This document shows, piece after piece, positions 27,136 to 36,202 of a stretch of DNA of 64,000 nucleotides; the stretch's first letter is position 1, and each line of letters opens with the position of its first letter. The notes under the pieces are model-generated. The model worked only from the letters and a program-made list of their open reading frames with translations, had not been told where the DNA came from and did not search any database. This DNA is from Lysobacterales bacterium (GTDB lineage: Bacteria > Pseudomonadota > Gammaproteobacteria > Xanthomonadales > SZUA-38): assembly GCA_028285525.1 (NCBI GenBank), contig JANQOZ010000027.1, forward strand, positions 62,001 through 126,000, read 5' to 3'. The translations under genes were made by a program, and so were the position numbers.

Positions 27136-28281
27136 TTACTTCCCGTATCGCTTGATGAAGTCAATCACGTCGTCATACCGGCCGCCGTCGTTCGCGTATC
27201 GAGCATAGTTTCGGGCAGTTGTTAGCCACTCGGTCGTTGTGGGACGACACTCGCTCATGGCCGTTTTGAAATGTGAGGGAGTTATCGGAAGCTCCTTGCC
27301 ACTGGACATCGACTCTTCGATGGCTTCATCCGCAGCCATGTCGATCAGATTAGCCAGGTCTGCACCCGAAAATCCGGACGTCCTGGCCGCAAGAAGTTCG
27401 TAGTCAATTGACTGTTCGCCTGGCCGATCTTTCATGTGGTGTGCGAGGATTCCCGCTCTCGCGGCTTTATCGGGAGGCGGCACAAACAGAACACGGTCGA
27501 ACCGACCAGGCCTGAGAAAAGCGGGATCGATGGCCCACGGCACGTTGGTTGACGCGAGCACCAGCACCTGGGAATTATTTTGCGAAAAACCATCCAGTTC
27601 CATCAACATCTGGCTAACGATGTTACTGCTGGATGAGTTCCTCGCGTGTTCGCGCTTCCCGGCAAGCGCTTCAATCTCGTCAAAAAAAACCACACTCGGA
27701 GTTTCCGCTCGGGCTTTCTCGAAAAGGTCGTGCAGCTTCCGCTCGGACTCTCCGATGTACATATCGAGTACGTCCGAGATTTCAATGTTGAAGAATGATG
27801 CATTGCACTCACCGGCCGTGGCCCGTGCCAGCAGCGTCTTGCCACACCCGGGAGGGCCATAGAGTAGGACGCCTCCACCAATTTTCTTTTTAAACCGGGA
27901 AAAGAGTGACGGCCTCTGAAAAGGCATTATGATTTTGCGGCTGATTTGCTTCTTGATCGCGTCGTGACCGACAACGTCGCCAAAATCGGTAACCGGCTGT
28001 CGAAATCGATCCATATCGACAACGGCCACGGATTCTTCCTTCTCTACTACTCGAAGCTTTTCTCGGCTGGCGTTGGCCAACTCGCCGGAAGAAATGCCAA
28101 ACTGCTGGTTGAATTCCTCAGACTGACTGCCAGGTTCATCGGCAAGCAAAGACCGGTAGAGCGACTCTGCTTGCGCGAGTTCACCTCGATCGATGAGCTC
28201 CCGAATGATGACCTCCGCTAATGCCGCGGAAGGAGCAGTCTGGTAAGCGGCCTGCAAACCTGCAAGAGCATCGTCATCCAT
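27136..28281 (-). CDS. Vps4-like AAA+ ATPase
   Basis: 381 residues from the ATG at 28281. Residues 1-55 look like a short helical-repeat domain (LIDRGELAQAESLYRSLLAD). One AAA module follows: Walker A YGPPGCGKT (141-149), Walker B VVFFDE (197-202), sensor STN (244-246) and arginine fingers in FLRPGRFDR (257-263). The approach to Walker A (MPFQRPSLFSRFKKK) and the C-terminal helix (EWLTTARNYARYANDGGRYD) resemble the Vps4/katanin branch and archaeal relatives, not FtsH or Lon; no protease domain is present. It likely forms a hexamer that unfolds or remodels membrane-linked partners. The two downstream genes overlap or abut it. The open frame extends 61 codons upstream without a good start. Confidence 0.85.
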   Translation of the reverse strand: MDDDALAGLQAAYQTAPSAALAEVIIRELIDRGELAQAESLYRSLLADEPGSQSEEFNQQFGISSGELANASREKLRVVEKEESVAVVDMDRFRQPVTDFGDVVGHDAIKKQISRKIIMPFQRPSLFSRFKKKIGGGVLLYGPPGCGKTLLARATAGECNASFFNIEISDVLDMYIGESERKLHDLFEKARAETPSVVFFDEIEALAGKREHARNSSSSNIVSQMLMELDGFSQNNSQVLVLASTNVPWAIDPAFLRPGRFDRVLFVPPPDKAARAGILAHHMKDRPGEQSIDYELLAARTSGFSGADLANLIDMAADEAIEESMSSGKELPITPSHFKTAMSECRPTTTEWLTTARNYARYANDGGRYDDVIDFIKRYGK

Positions 28282-28497
28282 GAGTATTTCTTTCCAGCAG
28301 CGCAGTGTCCGGGTGTGTTTTCCGCTGCTGAAGCTTAACAAATCAGCGTCGCGGCGTTCGGAAAACTTCCGGCTACGCGCGGCCCACTTCACTAACCGAC
28401 GTCTACGCTGAAAGCCGACGTTCAACCAGGTCCCGCCATTCACGACGCAGCTCGGTATCGGCACCTACCCAATCGACCGTATGGCCATGCATTGACG

Positions 28498-29883
28498 TTA
28501 CAGTCGGGCAGCGAGCGGTAGATCGGACTCTGGGGGCGCCCACGGAATTAACCGGTCATCCTCAAAGCCCAGCCGACCTGCCTGGACCGCGCCGCGGCGG
28601 ATTCCGCGGACCGGTGCCAGCATGAATAGATCGCCGTTTCTGCCCAGCAGCTGGTGAGGCACGCCGACCTCTTGGGCCAGCCGCGCGTTCGCGTCCATAT
28701 GCACGGCCTCGCCGTGTACCGGGATAGCGACCTGCGGCTGAACCCAGCGATACATGTCCGCCAGGTCATCCCGCGCGGGATGGCCCGAGGCGTGAATCGG
28801 CGTCGCAAAGCTGTCTTGAACCACCGTGACGCCCAGCAGCCGAAGGCGCGCCTGCAGTTCCTCGACCGCCTCTTCGTTTCCGGGAATCACGCGCGAGCTG
28901 AGGAGCAGCTTATCGCCTGCTTCCACCAGCATATTGGGGTGGGTCTCCGCGGCAAGCCGGCTGAGTGCGGACCGCGGCTCACCCTGACTGCCGGTGGCAA
29001 TGGTCATCACCTCATGCGGCGGCAGATAACCTAAGTGGGCGGGATCAATAAACTCCAAGTCTTCGTCCCACACGCCGGCGGCGCGAGCTGCAGCGTGATA
29101 GCTCTGCAGCGACCGGCCCAGCAACGCCGCGCGCCGGCCAGTTTTCTGTGCGATGCGGGCCAGCGTCACCAGCCTGGCGATATTGCTGCCAAAACACCCG
29201 ACAATAATGCGCCCCTCTTCGCCCTGCACTTCCTCCAGCAGCGCCTTGTACAGCTGACCTTCACTGCGTCCACGGCCGGGCACCGTCGCATTTGTCGAGT
29301 CGCAGACCATCGCGCGAACGTTGAGGTCAGCGATCCGCCGGTAGCGGCTCTCAGAAAACGCCGGCCCCACCACCGGCTCTGGGTCGAGCTTCCAGTCACC
29401 CGTGTGGAAGATTGAACCGGCTTCCGTGTGAATGAGGAGCGCCTGCATCTCGGGGGTCGAGTGGGTCAGGTCGATCCAGTCAACGGTGAAGTCCCCCAGC
29501 TCGAGCCTGCTTCCCGGCGACACGATGTGAACCGGCACCATGTCCGCAAGGCCCGCCCGCAGCAGCTGTCGGCGCAGAATCTCCGCTGCGAAAGGCGTGC
29601 AATAGACCGGGCACTGCAGCCGCGGCCAGAGATAGGCAACCGCGCCGACGTGGTCCTGGTGGGCGTGGGTTATCAGCAGCGCGTTGAGCTGATCTCGGCG
29701 GGCTTCGATAAACGAAGGATCCGCCATCTGAACGTCGGGGCCGGTTTCGTCCGAGCGCGAAAAAGTCACGCCACAGTCCACCATCAGCCACTGCCCCGCG
29801 TGGCCATAGAGGTTCATGTTCATACCGATTTCGCCGCACCCACCGAGCGGCAGAAACCAAAGTTCGTCTGTATCGGGATTCAT
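28498..29883 (-). CDS. rnj: Ribonuclease J family metallo-beta-lactamase-fold nuclease
   Basis: 461 residues. The N-terminus PLGGCGEIGMNMNLYGH and MVDCGVTF are RNase J signatures. The zinc-binding motif THAHQDHVG gives His73, His75, Asp77 and His78; a second metal site is in FHTGDWKLDP, and CDSTNA, GCFGSNIAR (beta-CASP) and HASGHPARDD follow. The enzyme should process or degrade RNA by endo- and 5'-3' exonuclease action. It is about 90 residues shorter than the well-studied Gram-positive enzymes, lacking most of the C-terminal domain. It stands alone on its strand, 216 bases upstream of the ATPase unit. Confidence 0.9.
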   Translation of the reverse strand: MNPDTDELWFLPLGGCGEIGMNMNLYGHAGQWLMVDCGVTFSRSDETGPDVQMADPSFIEARRDQLNALLITHAHQDHVGAVAYLWPRLQCPVYCTPFAAEILRRQLLRAGLADMVPVHIVSPGSRLELGDFTVDWIDLTHSTPEMQALLIHTEAGSIFHTGDWKLDPEPVVGPAFSESRYRRIADLNVRAMVCDSTNATVPGRGRSEGQLYKALLEEVQGEEGRIIVGCFGSNIARLVTLARIAQKTGRRAALLGRSLQSYHAAARAAGVWDEDLEFIDPAHLGYLPPHEVMTIATGSQGEPRSALSRLAAETHPNMLVEAGDKLLLSSRVIPGNEEAVEELQARLRLLGVTVVQDSFATPIHASGHPARDDLADMYRWVQPQVAIPVHGEAVHMDANARLAQEVGVPHQLLGRNGDLFMLAPVRGIRRGAVQAGRLGFEDDRLIPWAPPESDLPLAARL

Positions 29884-30014
29884 GGCTGACCAACGTTAAA
29901 CGCTGCGAACGGTAGCGTTCAAGATGTGGGGCCGAGGTGATGAAAGCCGCTGCGGGCTAGTCTCGAAATTCGGCGTCCGCAGTAGCCTGAGCCCTCCGTC
30001 GAACTCCAGGTCCT

Positions 30015-30392
30015 CTATGACTCCATGTCTCCAGACCGGCAGTCACGGATGGCAATGCCGATCATCTTGATATAGCGAGCAGGCCGTTGCGCCAATGAAC
30101 CGTGATCGCTCTCTCGTTGGGAGACGACGCGGCTGGTCAAGATAACCGCGTTGGCGCCAAGCGCCAGCGCTTGATGCTGCAAGCGGGCCCGAACTACAGA
30201 CTCACGGCCCTGGATCGGCCAGACGGCACCTTCCGGATGGCCCTTATGACCGTCGGAAGCAACAACCGGGCCCAGTTTTTCGTACTGGCACATCGGCCAT
30301 TCTGTATAGAGCGGCACGCCATCGATCGGCCGGTCTTCGGGCGCGGCGCAGGCGGTCAGAATTGCTATGGGCAGCAAAACGCGAGGTTTCAT
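30015..30392 (-). CDS. Small lipoprotein of unknown function
   Basis: 125 residues. The leader MKPRVLLPIAILTAC ends in a lipobox (L-T-A-C), so Cys15 should be lipidated. The mature part contains two further cysteines (MCQYEK and RDCRSG) and a segment ARLQHQALALGANAVILTSRVV that is typical of DUF4156/RcsF-like periplasmic lipoproteins. The family is not certain. It is flanked by RNase J and the DUF5060 protein, all on the minus strand but with gaps above 100 bases. Confidence 0.65.
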   Translation of the reverse strand: MKPRVLLPIAILTACAAPEDRPIDGVPLYTEWPMCQYEKLGPVVASDGHKGHPEGAVWPIQGRESVVRARLQHQALALGANAVILTSRVVSQRESDHGSLAQRPARYIKMIGIAIRDCRSGDMES

Positions 30393-30506
30393 GTCTCGTC
30401 GAACTAATCAGGCCGAGCCAACCTATGCGAACGAACGACTAGGGGTGATGGGGTTAAGTGCTGAAGGGCAACCCTGCTTCAGTCCCAAGTAAGCTCACTA
30501 CTGTTG

Positions 30507-32975
30507 CTAGTCACTTTCGAATCCGTTGGCAAACACCGGATCGGAGGGCCCGTCAGCAACCACCTGGAATTCGATGACCATGTTCGATCCAGCACCCCCC
30601 GCGCTGTCCCGCGGAGTCAGGGTCAAGGTGTGGCTGCCGAGCGCCGGCGTCCATTCATTGTAATCGCCGCCATCGTCACCCCAGAGCATAAACGGGGCAA
30701 CGTTTTCGGTGTGGGTGCGCGATTCAACGCCGGTGAGCGAGAAATTCACCGAGGTGACCTCTGGCGACACCTCTGCCCGGACGTTGAACGCGGGAGCGTC
30801 GCTCAGAGCGACACGAGTACCGTTGGTCAGATCCATGAGGTCGGTATTGCTGACCGCGTTTACCAGCGTAGCCCCAACGATCTGCGGTCCAGCGCCCGGC
30901 TCGGTCACCACAATGGTCGTTGTCGCGCTTTGCGTGACGGCACCGTCGTCGTCCTCGGCCTCGGCGATCAGGTCGTAGGAACCGACCGTCAGCCCTGGCA
31001 GCGTCCAACTGTATGGCGAATCGGTTAGGTCGCCCTCGGACACGTCGTTGACGCGGAGCGCGACCCGCTCGACCGTCCCGTCCGCGTCCACGGCCTGCAC
31101 CGTCACCTGGACGGTTGCGGGCGCGTCAAACTGAGCGTTGGATGCCGGCGCCAGGATCTGAACGCTGGGTGACAGATTTCCGCCATCAACCCTGGTGACA
31201 AGCGCCGCCCAATCGTTGTTGACACCGTAGGGTGCACTGCCCAGGCTCACCTCCTGGCCACCGGCGATGCCGCCGGTTTGAGTACCGGTTTGCAGCGCCC
31301 CGCCGTTGCGAGGATCGAACCAGGAAACTTCGAAAACACCCGGCGCGTCGGAAAGGTCCAGCGTCCAGTCCTCGCCGTTTCGATCATTGAAGACGACATA
31401 TGTCAGCCCCGGCGCCGCCAGGACGTAAGAGGTGCCGCCGGAGCCAGAATCCGCGAGCCCTGGAATCGGCACCATGTTCTGTAGCGGCAGCGACTCAAAG
31501 AAACTGACGGCGTGACCGGCCCAGCGCAGAGCTGCATCCATCTCAGAAAAATCGTCGATCGCCTGATCGAAGCTGTGGCCGCCGCCGTCCTGCTGCACAT
31601 ACCACTCGAAGCCCGCGGCACCGCCCATGTAGGCCGGCCACATCTTGTCGCGGCGTCCGTGGGGGTAGCCGTTGGAGACGTCGTCGACGTCGTTTTCAAT
31701 CTTCTGCGGCTCGTCGAAGGAAATTGCCCAGGGAACGCCGGCCGCCATCGACCGATCCCGCCAGTCGCGAATCAGGTTGTACATGCTGTTTCGCGAATTG
31801 CCGCCCTGAAACGAGGTGATGTCAAAATCACCGTTGCCTAACAGCGGCTCGTAGAACTGGTTGTACTGATTGCTCTTGGTGTGCGTGGTAACCGGGTGAT
31901 CGTACGGGTCGACTTCCTTCAGGTACGCGGCAAACTCCCGGAGTCGGTTCGTGCCGTAGTCGTTCTCCTCTCCCAGGTTGAACTGAATGCCGTTGTGGTG
32001 CCCGAAGCGGGCGATGAGCATGCGGTAGAACAGCCGGCGCTGCGGTCCCAGCTGGCCGTTGTCGTGGTAGTTCTCATTGGCTGACTCCGTCTCCGCCAGC
32101 ACAAAATGCAGCCAGATCCCGCGGGCCTGCGCATGGGCAAAAACCGTCTCCCACTGGATCAGCTTCGATAGGTCATAGCGCGTCTTGTTCTGCTCTCCGA
32201 TGGTCGGGAACGTGTCGCGACCGTCGCCGCCGATGTTCATCGGCAGAAAATAGATGGTGTTGGCTCCACGGTCGGCGATGTAATTAAGCGCACCGATGAT
32301 GGCGCGGCCGTCGCCATTCCCCCAGTCGGGGTCACCGCTGCGCCAGTCGCTTTCATGGGCGCTGAACGCATGGCCGGCGTTGGGCGTGTTGTCGAAACCC
32401 TCGTAGCCCAGAAAGTTCTCCGGGATGTCGGGGCCGCCCTTAATCCAGGGCTGGCCGTTCGGGAAGGTCAGATAGTGACCGCCGCGATTTTGAACCAGCC
32501 CGCGGGATGCTGCACGAAAGTCCGGGGCGCTTTTGTCGGAGCCCGAGACTGAAAACTGCCCGGACTCGCCGTCAAAAGAGGTAGCCGTTCCGGCAGTTGG
32601 GCTGTCGTTGACCGCCACATCTTCCCCCTGTCGAAAGCTTGCGGACCAGGACCAGCTTCCGGCCTCCGGCGGCGCAAAATGTACGCGCCACTGGTCGCCG
32701 GATGGCCCGCCGCTGCCGTCTCCGGCAAAGTAGCCGGGGACCGTGAGCGTTGTTGTTGAGTTGGAGAAGGTGACGTTCAGTCGGTAATCGAGGAAAGGGT
32801 TCGGATCGGCGGTTTCGCTGGATGACGGCCCGTCAAAAGACAACGTGACCCGGTGCCAGACCCGCTGTTCTCCCGAGAGGGACGCAGCGCCTGCCGTGCC
32901 GGCCAAAAGAAAAAAACCGGCAGCGGACAGCCAGCAGAACAGGCTGGCCGAAGCCGGTTTGCGCATCACGTTCAT
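30507..32975 (-). CDS. Secreted DUF5060 glycosidase-like protein with GFE tail
   Basis: About 822 residues from the ATG at 32975 (GGAGG seven bases upstream). After the leader (SAAGFFLLAGTAGAA) come a DUF5060 N-terminal beta domain (QRVWHRVTLSFDGP ... DYRLNVTF), a TIM-barrel-like region of the DUF4038/GH140-related type (GALNYIADRGANTIYFLPMN, FNLGEENDYG, WAISFDEPQKIEND), a putative collagen-binding-type beta domain (YVVFNDRNGEDW), a cadherin/Ig-like domain (PSVQILAPASNAQFDAPATV) and the tail PVFANGFESD. The Glu-Glu in FNLGEEND and Asp/Glu in SFDEP are candidate acid and nucleophile. It probably cleaves a complex plant or algal glycan outside the cell; the substrate is unknown. A CRP-like site lies upstream. 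Confidence 0.8.
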   Translation of the reverse strand: MNVMRKPASASLFCWLSAAGFFLLAGTAGAASLSGEQRVWHRVTLSFDGPSSSETADPNPFLDYRLNVTFSNSTTTLTVPGYFAGDGSGGPSGDQWRVHFAPPEAGSWSWSASFRQGEDVAVNDSPTAGTATSFDGESGQFSVSGSDKSAPDFRAASRGLVQNRGGHYLTFPNGQPWIKGGPDIPENFLGYEGFDNTPNAGHAFSAHESDWRSGDPDWGNGDGRAIIGALNYIADRGANTIYFLPMNIGGDGRDTFPTIGEQNKTRYDLSKLIQWETVFAHAQARGIWLHFVLAETESANENYHDNGQLGPQRRLFYRMLIARFGHHNGIQFNLGEENDYGTNRLREFAAYLKEVDPYDHPVTTHTKSNQYNQFYEPLLGNGDFDITSFQGGNSRNSMYNLIRDWRDRSMAAGVPWAISFDEPQKIENDVDDVSNGYPHGRRDKMWPAYMGGAAGFEWYVQQDGGGHSFDQAIDDFSEMDAALRWAGHAVSFFESLPLQNMVPIPGLADSGSGGTSYVLAAPGLTYVVFNDRNGEDWTLDLSDAPGVFEVSWFDPRNGGALQTGTQTGGIAGGQEVSLGSAPYGVNNDWAALVTRVDGGNLSPSVQILAPASNAQFDAPATVQVTVQAVDADGTVERVALRVNDVSEGDLTDSPYSWTLPGLTVGSYDLIAEAEDDDGAVTQSATTTIVVTEPGAGPQIVGATLVNAVSNTDLMDLTNGTRVALSDAPAFNVRAEVSPEVTSVNFSLTGVESRTHTENVAPFMLWGDDGGDYNEWTPALGSHTLTLTPRDSAGGAGSNMVIEFQVVADGPSDPVFANGFESD

Positions 32976-33296
32976 AAAGCTGCCTCCAACGCGTTGCAGT
33001 TTGCATAGTAGTGTGCGGAACGCGTCATCTTTTGTGACCCAGATCACGCCCTGAGGATGGCTGAAGTCGCAGCAGCTAAACCGTTCTGAAGACTCCTAGC
33101 CGGCGTCATGGCCTGCGGAGAAAGCAGCAAACCCCAGTGGCCCGGCTAAGGACGATGAGGACACAAACCTTCGGACTTCAGGGACAGAAACCGCTTCGAA
33201 CGCGTCTGGTCACGAAACCATCAGGATTCCGTCAATACTTCTGACGAACTCCCCGCTAGCATTAGGATTGACCAAACAAGGGATTGGACCAGGACT
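32976..33296. other. Intergenic region between divergent genes
   Basis: 321 bases between the DUF5060 gene (minus) and the autotransporter gene (plus). It holds the promoters of both and the CRP-like site at 33033-33048, reported separately. I see no coding frame worth calling and no terminator. Confidence 0.4.
33033..33048. promoter_or_regulatory. CRP/Vfr-like binding site
   Basis: TGTGACCCAGATCACG matches the CRP consensus TGTGA-N6-TCACA at nine of ten defined positions. It ends 58 bases before the DUF5060 start codon, a plausible distance for class I or II activation of that minus-strand gene, and 249 bases before the autotransporter on the other strand. This would place a secreted glycosidase under a cAMP-responsive regulator of the CRP/Vfr/Clp type. 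No regulator gene is in the window. Confidence 0.5.
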
Positions 33297-34481
33297 ATGA
33301 GGATTTTCGCCTGCGGCGCAGCCGCTGCACTTTCAATGGTTGTTTTTTCCGGTAAGGCCTACGGCCAGAACGCCCCGGCGGAGGTGCTGGACGCGAGCTG
33401 GATTGCGGTTTGCGCGGGGGCGCAGCCCGGCTCCACGTTTTTTGACCGCTGCCAGGAAATCATTAACGCCGGACCGGGGTCGGGCGACCGCCGATCAGCA
33501 GCGGCGGTGGGCAACAACCTGGGGGTTGTCGGCGCACAGGGGCGGCGAGCCACGCGTGACGACGAGCGCGCCGACAGTGCCGCAGTGCGGCGCGACTTTG
33601 GTGCCTGGTCCCTGCTTGCCAACGCCAGACTCGGCGACCGGGATCGGGACAGCAGCGACTTTGAGAACGGGTTTTCGGAGGACGTGCGAGCCTTTGACTT
33701 TGGTCTGGACTACCGAATTAACGACCGCTGGGTCGTCGGCGGACTGGCCACCTTCGAAAATGCTGATGCGGATTTTGACGGGCAGGCGGGCGAGCTCGAC
33801 GCCGACAGCTGGTCTGTAACGGCGCTGGTGAGCGGCGCATTTGAGAACGGCTGGTGGATGCAGGGCTATCTTGGCCATCGCAACCTGGAGTTCGACTCCA
33901 CGAGAAACATCGCCTATCGGCTAACCGTGAATGCCGGCACGCCCGATGAGGCCACCTTTGACGTCGCGGACCTTGCAACGGGCAGTACCGACGGTGACCA
34001 GCTTCTGGCCGGCATCAGCTTTGGCCGAACGATCGCCCGCAACGCCTGGACGCTGACCCCTCAGCTCGCCCTGGATTTTGCGGACACCGACATCGACGGC
34101 TATGCCGAGCAAAGTGGTAACGGCCTGGCCCAGCGTTTCGCCGATCAGGGCGTGGAGTCATTGATCCTCGGCGCGGGCGTTCAGGTGGCGCGGGCCGTGA
34201 GCACCGACTTTGGGGTACTGCAACCATTTGGCCGGCTCGGCTGGCAGCACGAGTTCGACAACGACGCCCGCGAACTGACGTCTACGTTTGTGGGTGACGC
34301 CAACGGCACAACGCTGGCGTACGCCACGCAGTCACCCGACAGAAATTTTGGCGACGTTACCATCGGGCTGACCGCGGTTTTCGGGAACGGACGCAGCCTG
34401 TTCCTCGCCTATCGATACCTGCTGGGCCACGAGTTCCTGGACGACGGTCAGCTCCAGCTTGGCGGGCGGTTCGAGTTCTGA
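33297..34481 (+). CDS. Short autotransporter / outer-membrane beta-barrel protein
   Basis: 394 residues with a signal peptide (GAAAALSMVVFSGKAYGQ). Residues 25-95 form a short passenger with two cysteines (VCAG and DRCQE) and GNNLGVVGAQGRR. From about 100 the chain is an autotransporter beta-domain: FGAWSLLANARLGDRD, FDFGLDYRINDRWVVGG, repeated amphipathic strands and the terminal LQLGGRFEF with the required final aromatic. The passenger is far smaller than in known secreted autotransporters. It may instead be a plain barrel using this fold. An AGGA sits before the ATG. Confidence 0.8.
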   Translation: MRIFACGAAAALSMVVFSGKAYGQNAPAEVLDASWIAVCAGAQPGSTFFDRCQEIINAGPGSGDRRSAAAVGNNLGVVGAQGRRATRDDERADSAAVRRDFGAWSLLANARLGDRDRDSSDFENGFSEDVRAFDFGLDYRINDRWVVGGLATFENADADFDGQAGELDADSWSVTALVSGAFENGWWMQGYLGHRNLEFDSTRNIAYRLTVNAGTPDEATFDVADLATGSTDGDQLLAGISFGRTIARNAWTLTPQLALDFADTDIDGYAEQSGNGLAQRFADQGVESLILGAGVQVARAVSTDFGVLQPFGRLGWQHEFDNDARELTSTFVGDANGTTLAYATQSPDRNFGDVTIGLTAVFGNGRSLFLAYRYLLGHEFLDDGQLQLGGRFEF

Positions 34482-34503
34482 TCCAGGTAGGCGGCAACCG
34501 GCA

Positions 34504-36030
34504 TCAGCTTGCCGCCGCGTGGATCTCATTGGCGACGCGCGCTCCGGACTCCAAAGCGCCGTCCATGGAAGTGGAAAGGCGGGAGGTGTGCTCTCCCGCA
34601 AAATGAATGCGGCCTTCTGCCCGGGCGATCACGGGAAGGTATTTGAAGACCTCTCCCGGGGCGAAGGCGCTGTAGCCGCCTTTGCTCCACGGATCGTTGT
34701 TCCATGCGTAGGAGGTGCCGCCTTCGGCATGACGTCGGATTCCCGGGTGATACTTTTCCAGCTCATCGAGGGCGAACTCAAGCCGCTCGGCTTCTGCCAT
34801 CTGCGCCAGGCGCAGCCCGGTTTCTTTGCCCGTGTGGGCTTCCACGATCGCGCGATCGGTGCGCCTGCCCATCGGCTGGATGAGCACGCGCGGCACCGGG
34901 CGATCACCCCATCCTAGCCCGCTCAAGCCGTCGCTTTCCCAGAATCGACTTTGCACCTGAATGAATACCCGCGTGATGCTCGAGTAAGCCAACATCCGGA
35001 TCGCTTGGGCTTTGTCATCGCTGAGCGCGGGCGCTATGTCGAGGTGTCGCAGCACGGTAAACGGCAGGGTGCAGACCACCCGATCAGCGGTGAGCGTTTC
35101 TGCTTGCCCACCGCGCCGGCAGTGCACCCGAACGCCGGTAGAGTCTTGCTCAAACCGCAGCGCTTCCACGCCGTACTCGATCCGATCGGCAAGCCGAGAC
35201 GCGAAGGCCTGGGGAAAACGCTCGGTGCCGCCGGGCACAACGCCAAAGACGCCGCCGGGCTCTTCGAGCGCGTAGGCCGCAAAGTCTCGGAGGTGCGAAA
35301 GCGCGGACAGGTTTTCGATCCCTCGGCCAAACAGGTCGAAGGTTTCGAGACGCAGGATCGAAATCGCGGCGGGAGACGCACCCTGGCTCTTCAGGAAATC
35401 AGCAAAAGACAGGTCGTCCAGCGGCTTGATCGATTCGGGAGGCCAGTTTGGCTCAAAAGGATTCCCAACCTGACGCAGCGCAGGGGCAACGTAAGTGTTG
35501 AAGAGTCCTTTCCGCCCGAGCTTGCGTTCCTTCGCCGTCAGCGCAAATGGCCACGGGCCAGAGGGATCGCCGTCGCGCTCCGGCGTAATCAGTCGTTGTC
35601 CGGCCACGTGATAGACCATGGCCGGCTGGCCGCCGTCTCCCGTACTTGGCGGCACGAGGTCTATACCCAGCTCTCGGGTGTAACGCGTGATATGCGGTCC
35701 GCCAGCGAACATCGCCCCGGCCTCCGCGTAGAGGTCATCCGCAAACGGCTGCCGCAGGGTTCTCACTCGCCCGCCTGGCCGGCTGGTGGCCTCAATCACG
35801 GTCACATCGTGGCCAGCGCGGGTGAGCTCATAAGCCGCTGCAAGGCCAGCGAGACCGGCGCCGACCACCAGCACTCGCTTTGAGTGCGCACCCGGTACAC
35901 CCGGCGCCAATGCGGACTGTGCGTAGCCCGGCGGCACCAACAGTCCAGGAAACACCGAGACTGCACCAGCAGCTAGGCCAAGCCGCAGCAGGCCACGGCG
36001 AGACAACGTGACGTTTTCGTTCAAATTCAT
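34504..36030 (-). CDS. Tat-exported flavin monoamine oxidase
   Basis: 508 residues from the ATG at 36030. A second ATG two codons upstream is too close to the AGAGG. The twin-arginine signal [20 protein letters not shown] exports the folded flavoprotein. FAD binding is shown by [17 protein letters not shown] and the Arg-rich GGRVRTL; the C-terminal [11 protein letters not shown] and [15 protein letters not shown] close the flavin site, and the [10 protein letters not shown] region is the substrate domain. It should oxidise an amine or amino acid to the imine with release of hydrogen peroxide in the periplasm. It is convergent with the autotransporter and divergent from the ABC operon. Confidence 0.9.
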   Translation of the reverse strand: MNLNENVTLSRRGLLRLGLAAGAVSVFPGLLVPPGYAQSALAPGVPGAHSKRVLVVGAGLAGLAAAYELTRAGHDVTVIEATSRPGGRVRTLRQPFADDLYAEAGAMFAGGPHITRYTRELGIDLVPPSTGDGGQPAMVYHVAGQRLITPERDGDPSGPWPFALTAKERKLGRKGLFNTYVAPALRQVGNPFEPNWPPESIKPLDDLSFADFLKSQGASPAAISILRLETFDLFGRGIENLSALSHLRDFAAYALEEPGGVFGVVPGGTERFPQAFASRLADRIEYGVEALRFEQDSTGVRVHCRRGGQAETLTADRVVCTLPFTVLRHLDIAPALSDDKAQAIRMLAYSSITRVFIQVQSRFWESDGLSGLGWGDRPVPRVLIQPMGRRTDRAIVEAHTGKETGLRLAQMAEAERLEFALDELEKYHPGIRRHAEGGTSYAWNNDPWSKGGYSAFAPGEVFKYLPVIARAEGRIHFAGEHTSRLSTSMDGALESGARVANEIHAAAS

Positions 36031-36145
36031 GCCCATTAACCTCTGATTACAGCGTATAACCCTATTAATGCCAGTTTGGGCAAAATCGAACACGCCGGGG
36101 TCTTTTAGCGGGGCCAGGCTCAAACGTCACCACCCTAAAACGTTA

Positions 36146-36155
36146 TGTTATAACA
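36146..36155. promoter_or_regulatory. AT-rich palindrome upstream of the ABC operon
   Basis: TGTTATAACA is a perfect 10-bp palindrome in the 172-base gap between the amine oxidase and the ABC transporter genes. It could be an operator (GntR-like sites often have this form) or part of a -10 region for the ABC operon. No matching regulator is adjacent. Confidence 0.3.
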
Positions 36156-36202
36156 ATGGCCTGCACCACTAGCCGGGAAAAGCCCTGAGTCAGGGGAATC
36201 GC

